A stretch of DNA of 64,000 nucleotides from Prevotella sp. MA2016. Lineage in GTDB: Bacteria; Bacteroidota; Bacteroidia; Bacteroidales; Bacteroidaceae. The stretch spans positions 248,001 through 312,000 of the forward strand of contig NZ_JHUW01000009.1 of the NCBI RefSeq assembly GCF_000619825.1. Direction: 5' to 3'. Below are positions 17,555-26,837 of the stretch, in pieces (position 1 is the first letter of the stretch; every line of letters begins with the position of its first letter). Under the pieces are notes generated by a model. It ran no database searches. It saw nothing but the letters and a program-made list of their open reading frames with translations, and had not been told where the DNA came from. The position numbers and the translations under genes were made by a program.

Positions 17555-20500
17555 TACGGAAACATCCATGGATAACTGCAGGCTTAGGCACAATTCTTCT
17601 GATATTATTGTGCCTCTTGTTACGCTATAGTCGTCAGACTATCCAACAGCAGGCCATGAATGAAGCCGTAGAGTCGCTAAGACAAGTGATGGAGGATACA
17701 GATCGGCGCATGCATAAGATAGAAGTTGCAGCAGACAGTTTAATTCCACAAATCGAACAACACATCGATCAGCCAGAAAAAATGTTTGCCTATAGCCGCC
17801 AATTTGTTAAAGAAAACCCCGATATAAAAGGCTGCAGCATAGCATTCGACCCTCATTTTTTTAAAAACCAGGGCCAATATTTCTCAGCCTACTCGTATGA
17901 TAACGGCGACAGTATAGCCACCGAACAAGAAGGTAGCGACCGCTATCAGTATTACTGTATGGACTGGTATCTGATACCACGCCTGTTATACCATTCATAC
18001 TGGGTTGAGCCCTTTGTAGAGCAGAATACAGGTGGAATCATAGTGAGTGATATCATGACTTCATACTGCCAACCCATACAGGGCAGCCCCGACCACACCG
18101 TTGGCGTACTCTCTGTTGATATGCCGTTACAATGGTTTACCGACCAGATTTCCAACTATCATCCCATGCCGAAATCTTACTGCATGCTACTGGGATTAGG
18201 CGGCACATATATCGTTCACCCCGACAGCACCCGACTGCTATACGAAACCATCTTCACTTCTACACTCGAACATCCCGACACAGCACTCACCTCTCTGGGA
18301 CGGGCTATGACTAATGGCGAAACAGGCTATAAGTCGCTCATGCTCGACAGCATTCAGAGCCATGTATTCTATATGCCCTTCCGCCAAACAGGATGGAGCA
18401 TAGCTCTGGTTTGCCCCGACGAGGTGATTCTAAGCAATTACTACACGTTATTCTATTTCGTATTGCCACTTCTATTTATATCCATTATGCTTATACTCAT
18501 GCCCATCTGGCGCAGCTTATACCGCCGCCGACACTTTGCAGCCGTTTTCCTGACACTGCTCGTATTAACCAGTACTTCGTGCCAAAAGCGACAACCACAA
18601 ACCTCGGCACAGGCATCGGAACCACAAGAACAGGCAACAAGTAAAGTAACCAATATATTAGCTAACTACGAGGGCGAACGCTGGTTCCAAGTTCTTGACA
18701 GTTTAGAAGATGCCGGCGCAGTAGCTACCTGCCAGGCCGACTATCTCCGTGCACGCCATTACGACGACATGGAGCAGGCTCGTTCGGCCCTCATGTTTTA
18801 TAAGAAGGCTACTGATACCGATAAATTGATGCGAATAGACAAGGCGCAATACTATTACGCTTTCAAGGCCATGAGCACAGCCTACTTGAATAACAATAAC
18901 ATCGACATGGCACTTGAATCTGCCAAAAGAGGCTATGAAGTGGCTAGCAAAGACACCACCATTATCGGACGCGACAACACCAATAATTTTCTCTTGAATA
19001 TAGGTTTATGCCAATTAAGACTTAGCCATATCGACGAAGCAACGAAAACTTTTGAGCAGGCTCGAAAAGGTGCTGAAGAGCTAGCACATAGCTTCCCCTA
19101 TAATGCAAGTTGCCAGCAAAGCAGCTTCCTGATAGCCTTGAATATTGCCAACTACTACATGAATCTCAACATGTTTGACCACATAGAACCATGGATCAAC
19201 ATGATGGAGCGCGCCCTACAGCAATATGGCGCCAACAATGTGTCTATGAAAGACTATGCCACCTATCTAGCCATGCTTACTTGCAATAAAGCCATCATGT
19301 GGATAAAAACCGGCCATCCGGAAGAAGCCGAAGCTGCCTACCAGAATTATCTGGCAACCGACTATGCCAAGACCCTACGCGGCGTGTATTCTCAGGCCTA
19401 TTTCCTGCAAACAACCGAGCAATGGGATAAACTACTCAATATCACACTACGCATAGACTCAGCCGAAGTTGCGGCCGGTGTACCCCCTACCCTCGACTAT
19501 CTCATAGACAGTCCGGCAACCATTTTTAAGGCAATGCTGAAGACAGGTCGCAAAGAAGAGGCACTGGCCAAAGCCGAAGAAATTATCAATCTACTCGACT
19601 CGGTAAAAGAATACCAGCATCGCAACGATGCAGAAGAACTGGCTGTTATCTATGAGACAGAACAGAAAGAGCAGCAGATAGCAGCGCAACAAGCCTCGAT
19701 GAACAGACAACGAATGATAGGCACCGCTATCATCGTATTACTACTCGTCATCTTCTTAGGCATATTGTTTGAGTTCTACCGCCGTCTACGCCGCGCCCAT
19801 GCCTTGCTGGAGGTGAGCTATAATAAACTGGTGATAGCCAACGCAAAGGCAGAGGAATCATCAAAGATGAAAACCAATTTCATCCGACAGATTTCGCATG
19901 AGATACGTACACCACTGAATATCCTGAGCGGCTTTACACAAATTATCACCACACCCGACATGGCTATCAATGAAGCCACACGCAGAGACATCAATCAGAA
20001 GATAGTGGATAACACCAATCGTATCACCGGACTGGTAAATAAGATGCTGGAATTGAGCGATGCCAACAGCCAGACAGTCATAGAACGCCAGGATAAAATT
20101 CCTGCCGTTCAGATTGCAGCGCAAGCCATTGATGCCAGTTGTGTTTGCCAGGCACCACATCTGGTGTTCGACATGCAGGCTGACGACAAAGAGAGTCAAA
20201 CCATACTTTCCACCGACGATAAGGCAGCCACCCGGGCACTCACGATGCTACTCGACAATGCATGTAAGTTTACCCGCCCAGCTGAAACAGATACTGACGT
20301 AGTCAGCCAACAGCAGCACGTAACGCTCAGCATAAGTCTCAACGAAGGCAACATGCTGTTTACTGTAGAGGATACAGGCATTGGCATCCCTGCGGAAGCA
20401 GCAGACCGTATCTTTGACGAGTTTGTACAGTTGGATGAACACTACGACGGCACAGGCATCGGTCTCACAGTGGCACGCTCATTGGCACGCCGATTGGGTG

Positions 20501-20568
20501 GCGACGTGATACTCGACACCTCTTACAAAGATGGTGCACGCTTTGTGATGTTGCTACCGCTGAACTGA
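17551..20568 (+). CDS. Fused Cache/TPR histidine kinase
   Basis: This is a 1005-residue inner-membrane sensor kinase. Domains in order: TM1 (about 10-25), an extracytoplasmic double-Cache-like domain (about 30-290), TM2 (297-320) and a short basic turn. TM3 (328-343) then ends in a lipobox-like LVLTSTSC with Cys344. A TPR region (about 370-690), a charged helix and TM4 (725-745) follow. The HisKA domain has His783 in ISHEIRTPLN, and the HATPase has DNACKF, DTGIGIP and GTGIGL. With four TM segments both sensor regions face the periplasm and the kinase the cytosol. There is no receiver domain and no response regulator beside it. It looks like a Cache sensor joined to a complete TPR-kinase lipoprotein. 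Confidence 0.85.
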   Translation: MIRKHPWITAGLGTILLILLCLLLRYSRQTIQQQAMNEAVESLRQVMEDTDRRMHKIEVAADSLIPQIEQHIDQPEKMFAYSRQFVKENPDIKGCSIAFDPHFFKNQGQYFSAYSYDNGDSIATEQEGSDRYQYYCMDWYLIPRLLYHSYWVEPFVEQNTGGIIVSDIMTSYCQPIQGSPDHTVGVLSVDMPLQWFTDQISNYHPMPKSYCMLLGLGGTYIVHPDSTRLLYETIFTSTLEHPDTALTSLGRAMTNGETGYKSLMLDSIQSHVFYMPFRQTGWSIALVCPDEVILSNYYTLFYFVLPLLFISIMLILMPIWRSLYRRRHFAAVFLTLLVLTSTSCQKRQPQTSAQASEPQEQATSKVTNILANYEGERWFQVLDSLEDAGAVATCQADYLRARHYDDMEQARSALMFYKKATDTDKLMRIDKAQYYYAFKAMSTAYLNNNNIDMALESAKRGYEVASKDTTIIGRDNTNNFLLNIGLCQLRLSHIDEATKTFEQARKGAEELAHSFPYNASCQQSSFLIALNIANYYMNLNMFDHIEPWINMMERALQQYGANNVSMKDYATYLAMLTCNKAIMWIKTGHPEEAEAAYQNYLATDYAKTLRGVYSQAYFLQTTEQWDKLLNITLRIDSAEVAAGVPPTLDYLIDSPATIFKAMLKTGRKEEALAKAEEIINLLDSVKEYQHRNDAEELAVIYETEQKEQQIAAQQASMNRQRMIGTAIIVLLLVIFLGILFEFYRRLRRAHALLEVSYNKLVIANAKAEESSKMKTNFIRQISHEIRTPLNILSGFTQIITTPDMAINEATRRDINQKIVDNTNRITGLVNKMLELSDANSQTVIERQDKIPAVQIAAQAIDASCVCQAPHLVFDMQADDKESQTILSTDDKAATRALTMLLDNACKFTRPAETDTDVVSQQQHVTLSISLNEGNMLFTVEDTGIGIPAEAADRIFDEFVQLDEHYDGTGIGLTVARSLARRLGGDVILDTSYKDGARFVMLLPLN

Positions 20569-20573
20569 TTTTT

Positions 20574-21368
20574 TCAGATGAGTCCGAAGTGCTGCAATGC
20601 TTTGCGAACACCTTCGTCATCAACACTGGTAGTAATGTAGTCGGCCTCTTGCTTCAGCTCTTCTATCGCGTTGCCCATAGCCACACCTATTCCTGCTATA
20701 CGTATCATCGTGGTATCATTTCCACCATCACCAAAAGCCATGGTGTGTTTCGCATTCAGCCCCAGATGCTGCGCCATAGCCAACACACCCTCACCCTTAT
20801 CGGCACCCAGTGCAGTCACATCGGTAAAGGCCGGATGCCATCGCCCGGAGGTACAGCCAGGCAACTGCTGCATCATCTGCGCTTCGTAGTCTTTACTGAA
20901 AAATGGTGTTATCTGCATGATTCGCTGCTGCAGAACATGCTCTATAGGTTTGGCTTTATCCAGATTCTCTACAGCTAGATGCTGACGGAATATCTCATCC
21001 ACCTGTCCATGAGGGTCGAGCACAGCCACATCCCGTTCGCCTACCACAATGATACCATACTGCTTCTCAATGGCATCATCAACCAAAAAGCGGGCCTCGT
21101 TAGCGGGGATACATTTACAAGCCACCACCTCGTCGCCCACAAAGCAGTAAGCGCCATTTGTAGTCACATAACCATCTATCAGATGATCGATAGCACTAAG
21201 GTTAGTAATAATAATAGGTGGACGCCCTGTAGCAATAAATACCTTATGCCCGTTGGCCTTGGCCTGTGTGAGAGCCAGAATAGTAGATGCTGGAATCTGG
21301 TGCGTTTCAAAACTCACCAATGTGCCGTCGATATCAAAAAATAATGCGTAATTAGTATTTGTTTCCAT
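20574..21368 (-). CDS. Cof-type HAD-superfamily phosphatase
   Basis: The 264-residue cytosolic hydrolase has the nucleophile motif FFDIDGTLVSF, motif II/III residues around IATGRP and ADKGEGVLA, and the metal site FGDGGNDTTM. A C2B-type cap lies between. Relatives dephosphorylate sugar phosphates or cofactors such as flavins; the substrate is not evident. It follows the EamA gene by 10 bp in the AGCS-EamA-HAD unit and converges on the sensor kinase with a 5-bp gap. Confidence 0.9.
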   Translation of the reverse strand: METNTNYALFFDIDGTLVSFETHQIPASTILALTQAKANGHKVFIATGRPPIIITNLSAIDHLIDGYVTTNGAYCFVGDEVVACKCIPANEARFLVDDAIEKQYGIIVVGERDVAVLDPHGQVDEIFRQHLAVENLDKAKPIEHVLQQRIMQITPFFSKDYEAQMMQQLPGCTSGRWHPAFTDVTALGADKGEGVLAMAQHLGLNAKHTMAFGDGGNDTTMIRIAGIGVAMGNAIEELKQEADYITTSVDDEGVRKALQHFGLI

Positions 21369-21378
21369 TGCTTTGTTA

Positions 21379-22254
21379 TCACTTTTTAGCCCTTAACGCC
21401 CGGTGAGTTTGCAGGAGCACACTGAGCAGAATGAGGGCAATGCCAATATAAAAAGAAAAATTAATCTCACGAGCCTCGCCGAAAATCAGAAAGGCCAGCA
21501 TAATGGTATAGCAAGGCTCAAGGTTGTACGTCAGATTGACGGTAAAAGCCGATAAGCGTTTGAGCGCCTGAATCTGCAGGAGATACATGCCTACCGTACA
21601 AAACAGGGCATGACAGAGCATCAACCACAGATTTGTGCCTTCAGGAATAACCACTACAGGCTGCTGACTGGGGAAGAATGTCAGATACACAGGAATTATC
21701 ATCGACACCAGAACGATGCCACCAGACATCTGATACATCAATACAGTACGACTACGCACATCCACACTGGCTTTCTTGTTGCAGATAGCATAGAGTGCAC
21801 ACACGGCCGATGACACCACGCCAATACCGATACCATAGCGATAGCGGGCATCAAGCGAGAAGATACACAGCACTCCCAGCACGGTAATGAGCGAGAATAG
21901 CAGCTCTGTCCACGACAGGCGGCGGTGGTAGATAAGCGGTTCGAAGATGGCCGTAAAGAAACCAACCAGCGAAAAACAAATCACACCGATAGACACGTTT
22001 GAGGCTTTAATGCTGCTATAGAACAGTATCCAGTGCAGTCCCAAGAGTGCACCACAACCGCACAGTTGCAAGAACTTGCGCCATCCTACACGAGGCAGAC
22101 CGGTAAAAACCAGCAGTATAGCACTTGTAAACAGCATGCGATACCACACGATGTCCACCTCATTCAGGGTTATCAGACGTCCGAACAAGCCTGTAAAACC
22201 AGCCAACAGCACACTCAGGTGCAGCTGCACAAATCCACGTTTAGTCTCGTCCAT
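21379..22254 (-). CDS. EamA/DMT-family transporter
   Basis: The 291-residue inner-membrane protein has ten predicted hydrophobic segments in two EamA repeats. It begins MDETKRGFVQLHLSVLLAG. The ATG shares a base with the AGCS stop (TGATG, 22252-22256), which fixes the start and suggests coupled translation. Metabolite or amino-acid export is likely for the family. Pairing with an alanine/glycine symporter hints at amino acids, which is inference. Confidence 0.85.
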   Translation of the reverse strand: MDETKRGFVQLHLSVLLAGFTGLFGRLITLNEVDIVWYRMLFTSAILLVFTGLPRVGWRKFLQLCGCGALLGLHWILFYSSIKASNVSIGVICFSLVGFFTAIFEPLIYHRRLSWTELLFSLITVLGVLCIFSLDARYRYGIGIGVVSSAVCALYAICNKKASVDVRSRTVLMYQMSGGIVLVSMIIPVYLTFFPSQQPVVVIPEGTNLWLMLCHALFCTVGMYLLQIQALKRLSAFTVNLTYNLEPCYTIMLAFLIFGEAREINFSFYIGIALILLSVLLQTHRALRAKK

Positions 22255-23681
22255 CACTCCCAGCACTCTAATTCGTTCTGTATTTCAGGGAACTGACTGC
22301 GATGGAACACGGGTTCCTTGATGCCTGCACGTTTCTGCTGGCGATAGTCATCGAGCAAGCGGAACGCGTAGCGGCCCAGTAACACGATGGCTATCAGGTT
22401 GCAAGCTGTCAGGAATGCCATGAAGAAATCCACAATATTCCACACCAACTCAAAACTAGCCAGCGCGCCAAACATCACCATCACCCCAGCCGAGCAGATG
22501 CGATAGGTGGTCATTACACGGGGATTAGAGGTGATGAATCGAACGTTAGCCTCGCCATAGTAATAGTTACCGATGATACTCGAGAAAGCGAACAGGAAGA
22601 TGGCAATAGCCACAAACACAGGTCCTGCAGAACCTACCTCACTCTGCAGAGCCGACTGAGTGAGTGCGATACCATTGAGCTCGGGAACAGAGTAAAGACC
22701 ACTGATCAGGATGATGAATGCGGTGCAAGAACAAACTAGCAAGGTATCGGTGAAAACGCCTAAGGCCTGAATCAATCCCTGCTTCACGGGGTGCGACACA
22801 GCAGCCGTTGCAGCCACATTGGGCGCACTACCCTCACCAGCCTCGTTCGAGAATAAACCACGCTTCACACCGTTCATGATAGTTGCACCTATGCCACCAC
22901 CCGCTATTTGGTGGATGCCGAATGCATCGTCAACAATCACCTTAAACACATGAGGGATATGCTCTATGTTAAGTGCAATAATCACAATGGCCAGACCAAC
23001 GTAGCCAATAGCCATCACAGGCACCAGCACCGCACTTACATGAGCAATACGCTGTATACCGCCAAAGGCGATGAAAAGCGCCAAGACTGCCAATGCCACG
23101 CCCACCCAGACAGGCGACCATCCGAAGGCTTCCTGCAGGGCACCACAAATGGTGTTAGACTGAATAGAATTGTTGGAAAGACCGAACTGGCAGGTAATGA
23201 GAATAGCAAAGGTAACTGCCATCCACCGCTGATGCAAACCACGCTGAATATAGTAGGCCGGACCACCAATAAAAGAGTCCTTATGCTTCAGTTTGAACAG
23301 CTGGGCCAATGTTGATTCTACAAACGCTGTAGCCGAACCGATGATGGCTATCAGCCACATCCAGAACACTGCACCAGGGCCACCTACGGCGATAGCTGAT
23401 GCCACACCAGCCAAATTGCCCGTGCCAACGCGAGTGGCCACACTCACAGCAAAGGCCTGAAACGAAGATATATGCTTTCGTTTGGGTTCGCCATCTTTGT
23501 TCTTCACCTGGTCGCCCACGGTATCAACAGCCGAATCAGTCAACAGGCGCACCATCTCTCCCACCATACGAAACTGTACGAAGCGCGTCTTGATCGTAAA
23601 CCACAGTCCACAACCCACAAGAGCAGCTATCAGCACATAGCCCCACACAGCATCGTTTATCTGAGTTATCAATTCGTTCAT
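22254..23681 (-). CDS. Alanine/glycine:cation symporter (AGCS family)
   Basis: The 475-residue membrane protein takes up alanine or glycine with Na+ or H+. Family motifs are present: FQAFAVSVATRVGTGNLAGVASAIAVGGPGAVFWMW and RGLFSNEAGEGSAPN. About ten membrane segments are seen and length is normal. It is the first gene of the AGCS-EamA-HAD unit. Its -7 box (TAACTTTG, minus strand, 23703-23710) lies 21 bases before the ATG. Confidence 0.93.
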   Translation of the reverse strand: MNELITQINDAVWGYVLIAALVGCGLWFTIKTRFVQFRMVGEMVRLLTDSAVDTVGDQVKNKDGEPKRKHISSFQAFAVSVATRVGTGNLAGVASAIAVGGPGAVFWMWLIAIIGSATAFVESTLAQLFKLKHKDSFIGGPAYYIQRGLHQRWMAVTFAILITCQFGLSNNSIQSNTICGALQEAFGWSPVWVGVALAVLALFIAFGGIQRIAHVSAVLVPVMAIGYVGLAIVIIALNIEHIPHVFKVIVDDAFGIHQIAGGGIGATIMNGVKRGLFSNEAGEGSAPNVAATAAVSHPVKQGLIQALGVFTDTLLVCSCTAFIILISGLYSVPELNGIALTQSALQSEVGSAGPVFVAIAIFLFAFSSIIGNYYYGEANVRFITSNPRVMTTYRICSAGVMVMFGALASFELVWNIVDFFMAFLTACNLIAIVLLGRYAFRLLDDYRQQKRAGIKEPVFHRSQFPEIQNELECWE

Positions 23682-23702
23682 AAAAAAATACTATTTTGGG
23701 CG

Positions 23703-23739
23703 CAAAGTTACTAATTTTCGGATAAAAATACTACCTTTG
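23703..23739. promoter_or_regulatory. Divergent promoter pair (AGCS symporter / EamA transporter)
   Basis: The minus strand carries TAACTTTG (23703-23710) and the plus strand TACCTTTG (23732-23739). The two boxes are 21 bases apart, so the upstream recognition region of each promoter overlaps the other. Confidence 0.65.
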
Positions 23740-23767
23740 CAGCAAAAATAATGAATTCAATAGCATT

Positions 23768-24658
23768 ATGAAACGATTATTACCACATATCGTTGCGTTT
23801 TTGGTAGTCTGCATTTGGGGAACCACATTTGTTTATACCAAGCTACTACTGCTGGCTGGTTTTACTGCAGCCCAGATATTCATGCTGCGCTTTGCCATTG
23901 CCTATGTGCTGCTACTGGGCTATTGCATTGCTAAAGGCATACGCTGGAGGGCTGATTCCTGGCGCGACGAATTGGTAATGGTTGCATTAGGCATATTTGG
24001 TGGCTCGCTATACTTCCTGACAGAGAATACTGCCATGAACTACACCACAACCACCAACACCAGTATCATCGTGAGCATGTGTCCACTCTTCACATCAGCC
24101 TTCATCGGCTTATTCTATAAGTCGGAAAGACTGAACCGATGGCAGACAGTAGGTACGCTAATGGCTGCATCAGGCACTATCGCTGTGATTATGAACGGTC
24201 ATTTTGTGCTGCATCTCTCACCTTTGGGCGACTCGCTGGCTTTCTGTGCCTGCCTATGCTGGGCATTCTACAGTCTGTTTATCACTTCTGTCAAGGACCG
24301 CTACAACATTGTGTTTATCACCCGAAAAGTGTTTTTCTACGGATTGCTATCTATGATTCCCTATCTGATAGTACACCCCGAGTTAAACATCCATCTGCTG
24401 GAAGGCCATCCCGAATTGGTATGGAATCTGCTGTTCTTGGGCTGCATAGCCTCAATGCTCTGCTTCGTGGCCTGGAACTGGGCTCTCAAGCGCATTGGCT
24501 CTATTGTAGCCACCAACTATGCTTATCTAAACCCCGTCACCACCATATTCTTTGCCTGGATGATACTCTCAGAGCATATCACAATATGGTTTATACTGGG
24601 CACCATACTCATTCTATCAGGTATGGGTATAGTTGAGAAACTGCGTAAAAAGGAGTAA
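23768..24658 (+). CDS. EamA/DMT-family transporter
   Basis: The 296-residue protein has ten hydrophobic segments in two EamA repeats (VCIWGTTFVYTKLLL opens the first, SLFITSVKDRYN lies between them). It is related to the other DMT protein at 21379-22254 only at family level. The substrate is unknown. The radical-SAM gene starts 5 bp after its stop, so the three rightward genes to 26729 are likely one unit, although transport and DNA repair have no obvious link. Confidence 0.86.
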   Translation: MKRLLPHIVAFLVVCIWGTTFVYTKLLLLAGFTAAQIFMLRFAIAYVLLLGYCIAKGIRWRADSWRDELVMVALGIFGGSLYFLTENTAMNYTTTTNTSIIVSMCPLFTSAFIGLFYKSERLNRWQTVGTLMAASGTIAVIMNGHFVLHLSPLGDSLAFCACLCWAFYSLFITSVKDRYNIVFITRKVFFYGLLSMIPYLIVHPELNIHLLEGHPELVWNLLFLGCIASMLCFVAWNWALKRIGSIVATNYAYLNPVTTIFFAWMILSEHITIWFILGTILILSGMGIVEKLRKKE

Positions 24659-24663
24659 CCTAT

Positions 24664-25953
24664 ATGTTGACAGAGAAGACCATGGAGAAGCTGCGAATCC
24701 TCGCAGAGTCGGCTAAGTATGATGTATCATGCTCGTCGAGCGGCACTGTGCGCAAAGGCAAGCAAGGCATGGTAGGCTCTACTGTTGGCGGTGTTGGCAT
24801 CTGCCACTCGTTTGCCGATGATGGTCGATGCATCTCTTTACTCAAAGTGATGCTCACCAACTACTGCATGTACGATTGTGCCTACTGCATCAACCGCCGC
24901 TCTAACGATATCAAACGCGCCACACTCTCTGTTTCTGAGCTCGAGGAGATTGTGATGGAGTTCTACCGTCGCAACTATATCGAAGGATTGTTTCTCAGCA
25001 GTGGCGTAGTGCGCAATCCGGATTATACGATGGAGCGCCTCACGGCCATTGCACGCGATTTGCGACTGGTTCACCGTTTCAATGGCTATATTCACCTGAA
25101 GAGTATTCCTGGTTGTTCGCAGGAGCTACTGAACGAGGCAGGCCGCTATGCCGACCGCATGAGTGTGAACATCGAGATTCCCAAAGAAGAGTCGTTGAAA
25201 CTCTTGGCACCCGAGAAGGACCATAAAAGCGTGTTCCAGCCCATGCAGATGATACAGCTGGGTGTACTGGAGAATAAGGAAGACCGCAAGAAGTATCGCC
25301 ATACACCACGATTTGTACCGGCTGGCCAATCCACACAGATGATAGTGGGCGCCACCAAGGAGACCGACCGCGACATTTTGCAGATGTCGTCTAAGCTCTA
25401 TGGTCAGCCCACCATGCGCCGTGTGTATTATTCTGGCTACGTAAGTGTAAACACCTACGACCCCCGACTGCCCATCCTGAAACAGCCTCCATTGGTGCGT
25501 GAGAACCGACTATATCAGGCAGACTGGCTGTTGCGATTCTATCACTTCAAAGTAGAAGAAATCGTGGACGATATGCATACTAACCTCGACCTGGAGGTTG
25601 ACCCCAAGTTGGCTTGGGCCTTGAGGCACCCAGAGGCTTTCCCTGTGGATATCAATACTGCAGACTACGAGCAGCTACTGCGCGTGCCGGGACTGGGCAC
25701 AAAGTCGGCTTGGCTCATCGTCAATTCGCGCCGGTTCAACCGCCTCACCTCGTTCGATCTGAAGAAGATGGGTGTTGTGATGAAGAAGGCCAAGTATTTT
25801 ATCACCTGCAACGAGCTCTCCTCTCAGTTCTCGCAGCCCATTGTGGGTATCAACGAGCTGCATCCTGAGCGCCTGCGCCCATTGCTTATATCAAAGGCCC
25901 AACAGAAACGGGCAGCAGACGAAAGACAACTGAAACTGGATTTTGGAGAGTGA
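24664..25953 (+). CDS. Putative DNA modification/repair radical SAM protein
   Basis: The 429-residue protein has a radical-SAM core with the 4Fe-4S motif CMYDCAYC (CX3CX2C, near residue 68). A C-terminal helix-hairpin-helix region (DINTADYEQLLRVPGLGTKSAWLI, about 324-345) is typical of DNA binding. The pairing with a DUF4130 protein matches the paired families TIGR03916/TIGR03915, annotated as putative DNA repair; the reaction is not known to me. The stop overlaps the GTG start of the next gene (25950-25953). Confidence 0.88.
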   Translation: MLTEKTMEKLRILAESAKYDVSCSSSGTVRKGKQGMVGSTVGGVGICHSFADDGRCISLLKVMLTNYCMYDCAYCINRRSNDIKRATLSVSELEEIVMEFYRRNYIEGLFLSSGVVRNPDYTMERLTAIARDLRLVHRFNGYIHLKSIPGCSQELLNEAGRYADRMSVNIEIPKEESLKLLAPEKDHKSVFQPMQMIQLGVLENKEDRKKYRHTPRFVPAGQSTQMIVGATKETDRDILQMSSKLYGQPTMRRVYYSGYVSVNTYDPRLPILKQPPLVRENRLYQADWLLRFYHFKVEEIVDDMHTNLDLEVDPKLAWALRHPEAFPVDINTADYEQLLRVPGLGTKSAWLIVNSRRFNRLTSFDLKKMGVVMKKAKYFITCNELSSQFSQPIVGINELHPERLRPLLISKAQQKRAADERQLKLDFGE

Positions 25954-26729
25954 CAGTTTACACATTTGATGGAACCATGGACGGACTGCTGACAGCGGTG
26001 TTTGACGCCTTCAGTCTGAAAGACCAACCAGAGGAGCTTCTGGCTGAGGGAGACGCGCTACCCCTCTTTTGCGACCACACCTATCAGGTATCAACCGACG
26101 AGGAGAAAGCTCGCCGCGTGTGGGCTGGGCTGGAGAAAAAACTGTCTCGTGAAGCCATGAAACTGATATCCGTCAGCTGGCTGTCGGAGCTCAGAGAACT
26201 CAACAATCCGTTGTTCTCATATATATGTAAAGTGTTTAGGCAGGGCGACATCTCGAGAAACTTTGCCGACCAAGATGTGCTGTCGGTAACCAATATCGCC
26301 CGCCGGGTGCTGCATGAGCAACTGCGCATGAAGCAATTCATCCGATTCCAGAAAGCCAAAGATGGAACCTATCTGGCAGTGATAGCCCCCGACCATAATG
26401 TGCTACCCATCATCACCGACCATTTTCAGGACCGATTTAATGATCAGCCTTGGCTCATCTATGATGCCAAACGGCATTATGGCTACTTCTACGATGGTAG
26501 TAACGATGCCATTCGTATCACTTTCGAGAACGAAACTGCCCTACCATTCGATTTAAGCAACGGCAAGCTTAACGACGATGTCATCAGCAACGATGACCAA
26601 CTGCTGCAGGACCTCTGGCGCACCTACTTCAAAGCCATCTGCATCAAGGAGCGCATGAATCCACGCAAGCAGCTGAACGACATGCCCCGCCGCTACTGGA
26701 AGTACATGACCGAGAAGAACGGCAAGTAA
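25950..26729 (+). CDS. TIGR03915/DUF4130 putative DNA repair protein
   Basis: The 259-residue protein opens with VYTFDGTMDGLLTAVFDAF, standard for the family. This supports the GTG start at 25950, which overlaps the radical-SAM stop by 4 bases. The rest is mostly helical with RYWKYMTEKNG at the end. In other bacteria this domain is found fused to uracil-DNA-glycosylase-like domains, supporting a base-repair role. It most likely works as the partner of the preceding enzyme. Confidence 0.86.
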   Translation: MTVYTFDGTMDGLLTAVFDAFSLKDQPEELLAEGDALPLFCDHTYQVSTDEEKARRVWAGLEKKLSREAMKLISVSWLSELRELNNPLFSYICKVFRQGDISRNFADQDVLSVTNIARRVLHEQLRMKQFIRFQKAKDGTYLAVIAPDHNVLPIITDHFQDRFNDQPWLIYDAKRHYGYFYDGSNDAIRITFENETALPFDLSNGKLNDDVISNDDQLLQDLWRTYFKAICIKERMNPRKQLNDMPRRYWKYMTEKNGK

Positions 26730-26743
26730 AAACTTAAAAGTTA

Positions 26744-26776
26744 GGGAAAAAATCCGCAAAAATAGGGATTTTCCCC
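26744..26776. terminator. Possible terminator hairpin after the DUF4130 gene
   Basis: GGGAAAAAATCC (26744-26755) can pair with GGATTTTCCC (26766-26775) with one bulged A. A short T-rich stretch follows only after 15 bases, so termination strength is uncertain. The hairpin also lies just upstream of the next promoter. Confidence 0.4.
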
Positions 26777-26837
26777 ATTGCTATCTGAATTTTTATTCTC
26801 ATCTTTGCAACGTTGAACAATTAAAATAGATAAACGT

